This document shows, one piece after another, positions 1-11,991 of a stretch of 64,000 nucleotides of DNA. Positions within the stretch are counted from its first letter, which is position 1, and each line of letters opens with the position of its first letter. Source of the DNA: Hirudinaria manillensis (lineage: Eukaryota > Annelida > Clitellata > Hirudinida > Hirudinidae); NCBI GenBank assembly GCA_034509925.1, contig CM067538.1, positions 2,092,501-2,156,500 on the forward strand, in the 5' to 3' direction. Below the pieces are notes generated by a model. That model did not search any database and was not told the DNA's origin. It was given only the letters and a program-made list of their open reading frames with translations. A program made the position numbers and the translations under genes.

Positions 1-1300
1 AGCTAGCCGTTGGACATCACTGGAGTAGAGAAATTGGGGCCTGTCCACTCCCCCCCCCCCCTTCTGAAGACCGCGGGATGATGACCCTGAACGGCGGCAA
101 GTAGCGGTGCTATTCAAAAAATGATGTCTCCAATATTTTCGTTTCAAATACATTAAAGAATTTTCTTTCCGCTCATTGGAAGGCATTGATGGTGGAAGTT
201 AATGAGACTCCGTGATGTCATGTTTCCTCTAACAACTCCAGTGTCACGTTCTAAACAAAATGGCAGCTTTATCATTTATGTAGCGCCCATCGTCATAGGT
301 CATTTCGTCAATGGTTATTAGGAATTAAATTTATTTATTTAAACGAGAATTAAATAATCTTCAATTAGAAATAATTTCACAGAAACTATTTCGTAAAATA
401 TGGTTTCATTACATCGTAATGACCAAGCAGATTGTAACGGTACAAGTGACCAATTTCCACTCATCTGTAAACATTCCTCGCTTCTGCATCATCAAAATGC
501 TCCGTATCGTGAGTAATAATAAACTTATAATTTAATCGTTTTAAAAGTTATTTCATTAATAATTCGTTAAACAATTCTTAATAAATAAATTTTTAATTTT
601 TAATTAATTGTTAAACTAATTTTAAATGAAATCAAGACATAAAGAGATACGATTCATGTAGAAGGATCATTTATCACATATCGTGGATTTGTGAGATTGA
701 AAATCGTAAATTTTAGATTAAATAGTAAGAATTGATTTTTTTAAAATATATTTTTAAAATTTTTATTACAATTTCATCATCTCCTGAACATTCCGGCACT
801 CCTGTAAACAACTTGAAGTATCCGCTTTTCCGGAAAGAATTGACTTTTCCACGTAACCAACCGACGAGCGATGAATGATTGAACGACATCCGATTACTTC
901 CACAACCTGCCTCTTTGTAATCAACTTGTAATCTGTAATCTTCTGTAATAAAAGCAAAATGGTCGTGTAATCTGCAAAATATATTTGTCTGAATCTCAGA
1001 CCCCTTCTCTGTTCTATGATTGCAGTTCTATGGAATTGTTTGGTGGAAAAAACAATACAAGAAAATAAAATATCGTGGTATATAAATGACTTCCAAATTG
1101 TTTCTATCATTTTGAATTCTTCTTCCGTGCTGTGGACGCCATGTTATACTGTTTATATAATTTCTTTTAGGACGCTCTGAGATGGTAAAATAATAAAAAT
1201 ATTAATGAAGCCCTGAATTATGGACAGGTAATGATATTATCGATTTATTTAAAGTATTAATGTCTTAATTCGTCACAAAACATTGATAACTATATCTAAA
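1..1300. other. no gene recognised (left edge)
   Basis: AT-rich sequence with a short C run at 51-61. Open frames here are short and low in information, and none resembles a known protein. I saw no exon with good splice signals on either strand. A distal exon of a gene lying outside the window cannot be excluded. Confidence 0.5.
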
Positions 1301-1310
1301 ATATATGAAG

Positions 1311-1487
1311 TATATATTATATTATATTATATTATATTATATTATATTATATTATATTATATTATATTATATTATATTATATTATATTATATTATATTAT
1401 ATTATATTATATTATATTATATTATATTATATTATATTATATTATATTATATTATATTATATTATATTATATTATATTATATTATAT
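1311..1487. repeat. pentanucleotide microsatellite (ATTAT)n
   Basis: About 175 bases of nearly perfect ATTAT units, roughly 35 copies. Frames running through it encode only repeating Tyr-Ile-Leu residues, so they are not genes. Array length may be misassembled or polymorphic. Confidence 0.97.
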
Positions 1488-1569
1488 GTAATAATAAATA
1501 TTATATTAAGTATGTTAATATGTAGTTTATTATTGTAATATAATACTATGTCGTCATTATCATCATCAT

Positions 1570-2765
1570 CATATTACATTGATAAGGCGTGGATTTAGAT
1601 GACACTACATTTTGAACTATGTTCCTCCGAAATCCACTCCATTTTGCAATTTTTCCACATAGTTTTCGAAACAAGAGACCACGTGTGTGCTCTTGTGCGC
1701 GTGTGTGCCTCACTATGTACGTGTAGGTGTTAATGTCGTAGATTCATCATATGGTTTTATAAACATTATATTAATTACATTAATAATAGTGTATTACTCT
1801 TTTATAATGAATAACAATAACTATTACGAAATTTTACTAAAACAGTGGACAATAATCGGAACGAATTCACTGCTAACTCATATTCCAAATCATTTATCAA
1901 CCTTTTAATTAATAACTAATTAACGCCATGGTCATCATCATCGTCGTCGTCGTCATCACCATCATTCTATCATGAGAACACGTGATCTCGTTCCTTCGAA
2001 ATCTACTCGCTTTTTAATTTTTCCAAATCAGTCACTTTCTGCAGTTCAAAACAGTTTCAAAACAGGAGACCACGTGTGCTCTTGAGCGTGCGTCCCAGCC
2101 ATCATCGTCGTCGTCGTCGTCACCATCGTTATCTGACGATATCACGTGATCTTTTTCATTTATCCAAATCAGTCAAGAAAGGAGACGTGTGCGTGGCTCA
2201 CTGTGTACGTGTTAATGTTATAGATTCACCAGAAAACATTATATTAATTATAATGTATTATACTTTTATAATGAATAATATTAACTATTACGGAATTTTA
2301 CTAAAACCGTGGATGTCACTTGGAATAAATTCACTATTAAATCATATTGTAAACCAGTTATTAACCTTATAATTAATTATTAACTAACTTAATCGTCATC
2401 ATCACCATCACAGCCATCATCGTCGTCGTCATCACCATTATTATCTCACCACGTGATCTCGTTCTACACAGATCTACTTCCTTTTTAATTTTTTCCAAAT
2501 CAGTCACTTTCTGCAGTTCAAAACAGTTTCAAAACAGGAGACCACGTGTGCTCTTGAACGTGCGTCACAGCCATCATCGTCGTCGTCGTCACCATCGTTA
2601 TCTGACGATATCAGGTGATCTCGTTCCTTCGAAATCTACCTCTGTAGTTCAAGAAAGGAGACGTGCGCGTGGCTCAGTGTGTACGTGTTAAATTAATGTT
2701 TTAAATTCAGAAAACAGTTACTTTCTATGATTCAAAACTTGGGAGACCAAATGGCTCTTGTGCGG
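1570..2765. repeat. diverged tandem repeat, unit about 475 bp, ~2.5-3 copies
   Basis: The same ordered blocks recur. These are a CATCATCGTCGTC stretch, a block with CACGTGATCTCGTTC, a block with TTTCCAAATCAG, a block with GAGACCACGTGTG, then GTGTACGTGTTAATG, TAGATTCA and a run ending in ACTATTACG. Matching positions are spaced 472-482 bases apart: CACGTGTGCT at 2071 and 2543, GTACGT at 2205 and 2681, GATTCA near 1740 and 2222. Copies differ by substitutions and small indels. Frames within it (around 1687-1908 and 2076-2372) encode similar peptides only because they lie in repeat copies. Confidence 0.85.
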
Positions 2766-2857
2766 GTGTCTAGTTCACTAGTTCACTTTGTTCATTAGTT
2801 CCATGGAAATTTCCAGTTTAAGGACCTTGAAACAGGTTATATATATTTATTTTTATA

Positions 2858-2946
<89 letters not shown>

Positions 2947-2986
2947 GTTATTATTATTATTACTATTATTATTATTATTATTATTA
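2858..2986. repeat. microsatellite (ATT)n
   Basis: A long ATT array of about 130 bases with rare interruptions (GTTATT, ACTATT). Low-complexity frames here are not coding. Confidence 0.97.
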
Positions 2987-3065
2987 CTCCCGTTGTGGGA
3001 GAAATATTTCTTTTATGATTTCAAGAGTCTTTCATGTGAATATTATTGTAAAAAATAACATTTGA

Positions 3066-3530
3066 AAATGTGAATAATAATAATAATAATAATAAAATAT
3101 TAATAATAATAACTGCAGTATTGGTATTTCAAAGAACAAGAATTATTTCCTGTAAATTTCCATGGCTATGGCCAATATTTGTTAAATATGACGGTGAGGA
3201 CGACGACGATAAAAACGAAAGACGATGATGATGATGATGTTGATAATGATGGTGATGATGATGTCGATAATGATGATGATGATGTCGATAATGATGGTGA
3301 TGGTGACGATTATGGCATTCCTGTGGAGGTCTGGCCATGACATCAAGTCTATGTTGACAAATACAGGCGCATGTGCAAGGTTAATTTACTTCCTTCCCTC
3401 AATCTCTGCAGTATTAATAATAATAGTGATAATATAATAATAAAGTAATGATAATAATAATAAAGTAATAATAATAATAAAATATTAATAATAATAATAA
3501 TAATAATAATTATAAAGTATTAATAATAAG
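3066..3530. repeat. (TAA)n and (GAT)n microsatellite cluster
   Basis: Short TAA arrays near 3072-3107 and 3416-3530 flank an imperfect GAT/GATGTC array at about 3220-3310. Poly-His or poly-Met frames across it are artefacts of the repeat. Confidence 0.9.
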
Positions 3531-4000
3531 AATGATATTTCAACTGATATCCATAGTGCTATTGTAATTTGTTTAATGATATTATTATTATTATCATTAT
3601 TTGTTGTTGCTGATATCTTTATGCTTGAAATTGTCATGAATGTTGCTAAATAATGTCATTATTGTTGCCAAATAAAACATTTGTTAATAATTCATTATCA
3701 TTTAAAAAGATTAAAATTTGAAAAGAGCCATTGTTGTTCTCATCCCAAAAGAAAATTGAAAATCGATGATCAGAATCGCACAAAGAGAAATGCCAAACAT
3801 CCCAACCACGTCAACCCAATTCTTCTTCAATCCTCAGGGCGTGTGTTCGATTCCAGCTGATGGATTCAGGATCATCAACAGCAGTTGCCCACGCTGTAAC
3901 AATATTTTATGTCAACTTAGATTTCAATTCCTCTATTCATTCTTCTCGTGCCATGCTGTCTCGTGCCTTTATCAAGTCTTATTATCACCCGGTTTTAATA

Positions 4001-4001
4001 C

Positions 4002-4087
<86 letters not shown>

Positions 4088-4133
4088 TAACAATAATAAT
4101 AACAATAATAATAATAGTAATAATAATAATAAC

Positions 4134-4173
<40 letters not shown>

Positions 4174-4182
4174 GTAATAATT
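4001..4182. repeat. microsatellite (AAT)n
   Basis: About 180 bases of AAT units with scattered AAC and AGT interruptions. Poly-Ile and poly-Tyr frames on both strands derive from it. Confidence 0.97.
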
Positions 4183-5200
4183 CCTAATATCGAGCACAAT
4201 TTATCATTTCTTTTCAATATTTGAAGATTTAAAACATTTTTATTCCTTCCCTTACTGAATTTTTAAGAAGAATCCTAAAATCCACGTTTGTGCCTATTTT
4301 ATGGTAATGCTATGCACATCTTATTTTATGTTAATGTTATGCTAATTTTATGCTAATTTTATGTTAATTTTATGCTGACTTTTTCTCTACGTTAATGACC
4401 CAATAAACTCGACAGTTAACAGAGACCAGACGAGGCTTTCAGTCGGCGATTTCATAAATATTATTATTACCATTAATATTATTTATATTTAAAAATGCTA
4501 TTTAGTGAATAATAGTTGTAATGTTATTGATATTATTAAATTGTTATTGGTATGAACTGATTAACTTAACTTATTAGAATTGGACGATGACAGCACTCAT
4601 ACCCAATCACCTGGAAGAAAACACGTGCACTTCCCGGAATCATTCAAAGGAGCCGACAAAAGCAAATCCACGTTTTCCATGTTTTTTGAAGAAAAAAAAA
4701 GGAAAAGAAATGAAAAGATTTTCATGGCGTCGTAAAATCAGTTGCAGTCTGAGACTGGATTCGAACTCGGAAGCAAAGGATTTGTTTTGATCACAAGAGG
4801 ATCAGTTGTACGCTGTATCACAAGAAATAATATACCACCTAATTAGCCTGAGCGTGTTTTGAACGAATACGAAAATAATTTAAACATGATAATAATTTCA
4901 TATTTAAATCAACAATCAACAGTTAATAAATATAATGAAGACGTAATCATTATCAAAACTTACCTATCTATGGATCTTAGTGCACCAGTGCAAGACCAAT
5001 TGCCCCAAACGCAATGATTAATTGAGGTCAACAATGTCTTAATTAAGATGTAATTAACATTAATTTCTAGCAATTATTTGTTGCCACTTAAGACGTTAAT
5101 TCGTTAATTGGTTTCTGTTTTCTGGGCTTTTAAATAGTTTCGCAGATATTTTCGGAATGATCGGAAATTCCAGACAGGGAAATGAAAGTTGTTTTCAGTT
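4183..5200. other. no gene recognised
   Basis: AT-rich sequence with a short degenerate 11-12 bp repeat (TTATGCTAATT variants) at about 4320-4376. A tRNA-B-box-like string lies near 4752 but no tRNA fold is visible around it. No supported exon. Confidence 0.5.
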
Positions 5201-5216
5201 TCGTTGTTCATATTGT

Positions 5217-5278
5217 TATTATTCTTTTTTTTATTGTTGTTGTTGTTGTTGTTGTTCTTCTTCTTCTTCTTCTTCTTC

Positions 5279-5361
<83 letters not shown>
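5217..5361. repeat. compound microsatellite (GTT)n(CTT)n(ATT)n
   Basis: Three trinucleotide arrays abut in order: GTT, then CTT, then a long ATT run. This looks like successive replacement of the repeat unit within one array. Three frames give homopolymer peptides; none is a gene. Confidence 0.96.
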
Positions 5362-5362
<1 letters not shown>

Positions 5363-8127
5363 CTGTTTTGTTTATGAAACCAATTTAAGGAACCATCGCA
5401 CTGCCAATGAAAATAAACAATTTATAAATTATATTCTATTTCATTGTGTGAAAATGAAATGCTTGGCTATGTTTCTTTAATGCACAGTTTTAATCAAAAC
5501 TCAGAATATTTAATACTGAATTACTCAAAAATTAAAAGCAAAATGTCGTTATTATTCCAATTAATTCACCTAACCTCGCTTGCTATATTACATTAACTTG
5601 AAACACTACGTGAATCGAATTCATAATTACTCTCCGAACCAGCGATTTAAAAAGCAAATAAACATCATAATTCTTGCGATAATAAATAAATAAATAAACA
5701 AACAAATAAATAAATAAATAAAATGCCAGAAAATGAATTATTACTTGGTTTACAATCACCTGCCTAATACCGTATTTACTAAGAATTCTTTCCTTTTCGA
5801 CCACCTTAATTTTGGGAGCACCTGTTGCGAACAGGTGGGTTCCGTTGTCATGACAACCGATATGAATGGTCTGCCTGCTCGTTGTTAGCGGATCGATAAG
5901 TTTGGAGAACGTCACTTGTATAAAGATCCATGTTAACACTTATATTTTTAATTAATTAATATTGTTCTGCAAAAATGAATATAAATTAATAAATACAATA
6001 AGTCAGATAAACATATAACTAATCAGGTGCATCGTACAATGACACTCTGCCAATGGATCGCACAACCAATGAGTCAATCAATCAATCAATCGATCAATCA
6101 ATCAATCATCAAACAACCATTCATTCGCTCATTCGTTCGGTCATTCATTCATTCTCCGTCAAACTCGGACCTCTTTTACGATACGATGCTTTTAAACCTG
6201 GTCAAACGTTGTCCAGTTCAGAACCTGTTCCAGAAGCATAGACCATTCTCGATTCTGTTATGAATAACAATGAACATTCACAAGCAACAAGTGCAGCCAC
6301 CAATGAGAGTGCCGTGGTTAAAAACAATGAGCTGATTAACCAATGGATCAGCTGGAATCTTCGAATTCATACCTTTTTCCAGCCACCATGTGGTGCCAAT
6401 ATAGCGGTAGATTGTTTATAAATGAGTAGATCCTATGGTGAGTGGATCATCAGGTGAGTGGTTGTATCCTGACTTCATGGAATATAAGTATACATTTCAT
6501 TCCAGAGAGGGCATTGGATGGCACGACCTTTAAAGTGGTGACGCTTTGATGATGTCTTCGATTACAGTACAGCTGTGTACTACTGCAAGCACAGTACAGC
6601 TTCTCCTGCTATTGCATATAAACATTTCACAACAACAAAATACAAAACATTATCGTCTTGCTAGTATGCGAATTATTATGTAGTATTGTATTATGTATTA
6701 TGCAGTCCATTATAAACAAAATGCTTAAAGATATTCGCTGTCTTTCATCCAAGTAAAGCTCGTTTAATCAAATCATAAATTCAATTTCCGTTCTAATGGG
6801 GCGTTTGTTGTAGCAGAAGTAGTCCGCCATAACAAATTAGGCCATTCCCGGGCAACTGGTTGGCGTCTGCCTGGCAACTTGCTGGAGTCGTGACTCATTC
6901 CGGAATCGTTACCATCACCACTCACCACTCCCTCTATGATCTGGAAGTTGCAGTTGAATTTATCAAAGGATCGATGATTGTTCAATCGTTCAGTCGTTCA
7001 ATGCAAGTTCAATCAAAAGAGTGATTGAAATCCCTTATTTCTGCTTTCACTATTTTAGTTTTTGATAAATTTAGCAAACACGAATTCGCATTTTGTTGAA
7101 GTACTTGGAATTGTCAAAATGCAGATAAACTAGCGACAATAACTAGTTGGGAGGACGTTATGCCGGATCAAGACGCTCATCGGGTCTTACCCTGCCTTTA
7201 GGCCAGAATTTTCAGGTTCCTACAGTAAAAGTTTGCGTTCAGAAATTCTGCAAAACTGAACTAAATTAAGATTAAGATGTGGTTCTAAATAAACATCGCT
7301 TTCCTATTTAGAAACTCAAAAGCCCACGACAACACTCACCCCGAAGAGAATCTCTCATCGCTATTTATTTATTTATTACTGCACATTGTCACAGGTCCCT
7401 AATCTCGATTCGGCAGATTTAAAATACCAAACAAACAAACAAAAAACTCATTAACTAATTTAATTTGCTTTATTACTGACAAACGGTAGACTTAATTAAA
7501 ATAACATTCTTTTGACCTGAATAGCTCGTACATGTCCCACCACGCATCGTCGTGCGCAAACTTCGGTTGGCACGTTCCATTCCAGCACCAAACTCCCGTC
7601 AAAGATGGGTAAACGAAGACCTCGTGAACGAGAGTCTTCAAGAATTGTTTCAATCTGATACCTTACAAGAACATCAAAGGCATTCTCCAGTCAATGGTCC
7701 GCAAAGAAAATTTAAAAATTTGCCGTCGGTTCAAGATTTTCAAATCATCGTCGTTACATTGATACCATGTCTTCAAAATGTAAACAAACTGATACTTTTA
7801 AAAGGCTACAAATTCTATCCGTTTTCTAAATAAGAAGTCTTTGGTATTAAAAATTTTTGGGTCAAAACAAGCACGTCGGCTATGATAACAGACCAATCTT
7901 TCTAATTTGGTTTCCTAATAATAAATTAAAGATAATAAGTTTTAATAATAAGTTAATAAAATACTCTTTAAGATCAGAGTCATGAGAATAGAAAACAAGC
8001 ATAACCGTAGTGCAACGAGAACTAACCAAAGTATGCGAATAATCGTTAATAAGTAAATAAGTTAGGCGCATAACAAAATCCCGGTCTTCCGCGGACGAAG
8101 GTCCTCCGTTGCCGTGGCGAGCCCCGG
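5362..8127. other. no gene recognised; minor low-complexity tracts
   Basis: Contains an AAAT tract near 5683-5722, a TCAA/CATT tract near 6075-6160, and TTTA near 7364-7378. The open frames (for example 6773-6985 minus and 7552-7833 plus) match no family I know and lack convincing splice or start context. The upper part may include the 3' untranslated region of GTF2E1, which ends at 8128. Confidence 0.5.
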
Positions 8128-10626
8128 TCACGAGTCGTAGTATTCGTGCATCTCCCGACCGACTCTGATGTACTCCTCCCTCTCGAACGACGTCATCTGA
8201 GACACCACGTCGGCGGTTATGTCGTTGTAGGGCACCTTTCTGCCGCCCAGGGTCACGGTGAATTCACCCTCTTCCTCGCTAAAGTCGTCTCCTGTAGAGC
8301 GATGCCGAAGCATTGATGGCGGGTGGTTTTATTTTTGTAGATTAATAATAATAAGATTTTAATAAATCATAAAAGATTGTCTTAGCTACAAAAATGGCCG
8401 TGGTCTTAAGGGGAAAAAGGCCTTTTTTTTTTATTTCATTTTTAGTTTTCTTACTAAGTTGCAAGTTATCGATTTCAGATGGCCACGATGATGGAAATAC
8501 TCATAATAATTGAAAATAAATAAATTAATTAATTAAATATTTAATTATATGCACTGTTCTGCCATATTATCACAAGCCATCAGATGGGATTGCTAAGTAA
8601 GCATCCCCTTGATCCCGTGCCAAGGCACTACTACATATATGAATTACATTTACATAGCCTGGTATATATTCATTGATTTTCAAAATTTGGTTAAAACAAA
8701 CAATTCTCTAATTATTTATAAATAGGAATAAACTAAGCAATGACCAATGACAGATTCTAATTATTTACCAATTATGTACTAGTATACTATATTCTGGATT
8801 CTAAAACAAAAGAATTAATTAAACATAAATTAAAGTTAAATCAGTTAAACTCTGAATATTTCATTCAGACTCCAGTCAACAACAACAAACAAACAAACAA
8901 CAACGACGAAAAGGCGAACGAACCCGACTCCACGTCCTGGGACGACTTCGCAGTCCTGTCGACGGCGACTTTGTCCGACTGCGTCTCCGACAGAGGGGCC
9001 CTCCTCTCGTGCGACAGGAGCGTCTTCATGATGATGTCCTTGTCAATGTTTGGAGCCTCCTTGGTCGGGGAAACGAGAGGAGAAGGAACGAGTTCGGCGT
9101 CTTGAGCGACCTGGAAAACCGAATCCGTAAACTAAATCATGTTTGGCAATTATGATGAGTTAATATATTTTATTAACGATTATAGGCATCCAGAATGGTC
9201 TCAATGTTGCAAAAAAGATCTACATTGGATATATACATGCTATAGCATGTTATAGCAGATATTTCAGAGGGTTTTCATGCTCTCCAGAAGAATTATCTCT
9301 CCTAGCTGACTGAATGTATAACAAATTAACTGCATAAGATAATATATAATAATAATAATGTTAATAATAATAATGTATAATAACATCGATGAAGAATCTC
9401 ATCCAAGATGTTGACATAGCAACATTATTCATCAACCAATGCAGATTTTATTTGAGTCCAAACAAGCAAGAGGCAAAGTCCAAAGAAAGGTCCGTCAAAG
9501 ACTTCTCTCGGATGAAATCCACTCACCCCATTGTCTTCCTGTTCCTCGGAACTGATGGCACTGTTTTTGATCCAGGATGGAATCTCTCGAGCCACCTTCT
9601 GTTGCATCGGGTCATGGTTGATAGAAATGGCCTCGTTAGAGATGGTGATATTCCTCGTGGCTTCTCCACTCCAGATGATCTTGTCTCCACTTCTTGACCT
9701 TGAATGGTGATGGAGTTTTGAATCAAATATAAAATGCATGTCATGTGTAAGTAATAAATGAAATTTGAAATTGAAAATATTAGAAAAAAATTAGTGTTTA
9801 ATTATGCTTAAGTCATGGAATAGCATGAAATGTTGGGAATAGGTAACAATGCAGTCAATAGTAAATATATTGCAAAACTTGCATTAATGATCAAACAAAG
9901 CAATAGGAAAGACAATAATAAAAACATGTCACAATTACAAATACACAAATGAAATAAGCAAGAAAAAAAAAAGTCGTACTTTGAATTTTTAGAATCCTTG
10001 ACAGGCGGAGGTTCGAGCAGAACGTCTGCGAGTTTCACTCCATCCAGGGTCTGAAGAACGGAAAATATGGGAGCCATCTGCTCATTGAACATGGCCATCA
10101 GCTTTCTCGAGTCCGCAGCTCCGTCCTTGGTGAGGTCCTCTTCCACCTCCGTAAAACAATACGTGCACTTGAAAGTCTGAGAGAGGGCATCGAACAACTG
10201 CCCGGCCTCCAGATCCGTGTAGTTTTTGTAGCAGTTTGGACAGTGGAAGGCCGCTCTGGAGGTGGCATCTCGCTCCATTGCCTCTACTTTCATCCTCACG
10301 TGGTGGAGTTTGTACTTGACCACGTTTATAAAAACTCCGTAATCGACGTAATAATAAGTATGCCTCGTGACTTTATTATCTGGACCTGTTTCCAGCATGA
10401 TCCGACTGTAAATGAACTTGTCCTGTTTTAAAATGTTGATGGCCGATCGAAGTTGTTTTTTGTCAAACTGAAGCAGCCTGCCCATGTCTTCTTCTGTAAT
10501 GCGTCGATAGTAAGACAACAATTCCATCGTGAGCTGACATTCCACAGAATAAAATCCGACTGAAACATATCTGACCAGTGTCTTCAACGTGTCAGGCATT
10601 TCGTTCGGAGGACGTCTCTCCGTCAT
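8128..10626 (-). CDS. GTF2E1: general transcription factor IIE subunit 1 (TFIIE-alpha)
   Basis: Large subunit of TFIIE, which recruits and regulates TFIIH at RNA polymerase II promoters in the nucleus. My join, 5' to 3' on the minus strand, is 10626-9980, 9698-9527, 9110-8924, 8291-8128: 1,170 bases, 389 residues (human protein about 439). Introns are GT-AG and phases agree at every junction. The N-terminal winged-helix/TFE region covers about residues 10-110. A C2C2 zinc ribbon uses Cys129, Cys132, Cys154 and Cys157, which I recall as the positions of the human zinc-finger cysteines. The last exon gives an acidic run (DDFSEEEGE) and a C-terminal helix (SQMTSFEREEYIRVG) typical of the TFIIH/p53-binding acidic tail. 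ATG 10626 is the first in-frame Met and matches the family N-terminus. The coding start lies 1.37 kb from that of KCMF1, head to head. Confidence 0.95.
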
Positions 10627-11991
10627 GATTATATAAGTTAAAACTCCTTATAAAAACAATTCTAAAATGGCAGGTCGTCTGGCGCCCTAATCAGTAAAAA
10701 CCATTTGCTTGTTTACTTCGAATCCAGTCGGAACATCAACCGGATATTTATATATCGAATATGCAAATCGGCTCAATCCAATCGATTTAAAAGTGAATAT
10801 CTAGCAATTTAAAAAAAATTTCTTTACTGGTATTCCATCCCCCTCATAAATTCTACGGAACGGGCAACAAACGGTAAGACTTAGAAATGATTACAGGCTG
10901 CAATTTTTTTTACTAGTTTTTGATATCGTAATAAAAACACTTAATCTTATGTTGAACAAAATAAACCGTATCATTTTATTGAGAAATTGTATCACAAAAA
11001 GCTAATTTATTTAATTCCAGTTCAGTGAACATCTTATGATTTACAATAGCATAATAATGAAATTGCGAATCACAATTTGTAATTATAGGTATGTATTTTG
11101 AGTCGGAGCTATACTTTGAGTCCATTTTCAGATGGAGCTTCCCAGAAACCAGAAAAGAAGTATTTTAAAAGCGAACTAAATCTGGTCGGATCAATATCGG
11201 TGGTGGAAGGGGGAGTCTACTCCAGATCTGCGGGAAGACACCTATGGACCTATCATTCAGAGGCGCACTACGTTATAGCTTTATTAGGGACTCCCTAGTA
11301 TGGAATCTTTGGTTGCTAATTTAAAACTGCGCTTTCCTGGAAAGTCCACTTCTTTATTAATAAAAGCGGATTCCTATTGTGAAAGTAGTAGGTCTAAGTT
11401 GGACTTTTTTGAAAACAGGAATAGGAAAACATTAAAAATCCGAGGAGCAGGACTTTCTCATCTTGCTGGAAATAAGTGATTTTGATGAATCAAAGTTAAT
11501 GAAACAAACGACGTTATAAATAAAAGGCAGAAAGATTGATTCAGATGACATATTACACGGTCAAGTAAAAATTTAAGATATATGTCAAAAAGAATTGTGA
11601 GGTCATTCAACGATTAGCGTGCGAGAGTTGCCTGAAAAAATAATCATTAATATCTTCAGACAGAAATAAAAATGAAAAATATTGTTTCATCACTGTTAAA
11701 TATATCTATTAACGTTTTTTAAACATTTATACTATTAAATATTTTTTAATATTTAAAGGTTTATTTCTTTTTTTAATATTGAACAATGGAACATCTCCAA
11801 ATTTAGCTGTAGGAGATTCAGTAATATGCCATTAAAAGTAGACACCGATGGAACTCGTTGATGGATTTTTTGTTTAATTGCGCGACATAATTGGCAGAAT
11901 TTGTACGGACCTTAACGATCTTCGGCAGTTATTTTTTGAATTTTTAGATTTAACAATTGGGACATTTTGTCAGTAGGTGTAATCGTTCGTT
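10627..11991. other. divergent intergenic region between GTF2E1 and KCMF1
   Basis: 1.37 kb separates two divergent start codons, so both promoters should lie here. I see no clear TATA box tied to either start and no other gene. The frame at 11098-11298 (66 codons) matches nothing I know. Confidence 0.6.

Noticed and set aside
1283..1538. Open frames of 77-80 codons rich in Tyr, Ile and Leu
   Set aside because: They are translations of the ATTAT microsatellite and have no unique sequence.
4735..4830. tRNA gene or tRNA-derived SINE suggested by GGATTCGAACTC (B-box-like) near 4752
   Set aside because: No A box at the right distance, no T-stem pairing around the loop and no acceptor stem could be formed.
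3129..5480. Poly-His, poly-Met, poly-Ile, poly-Tyr and poly-Leu frames
   Set aside because: Produced by GAT, ATT, AAT and GTT arrays. The flanking unique parts are short and unlike any protein.
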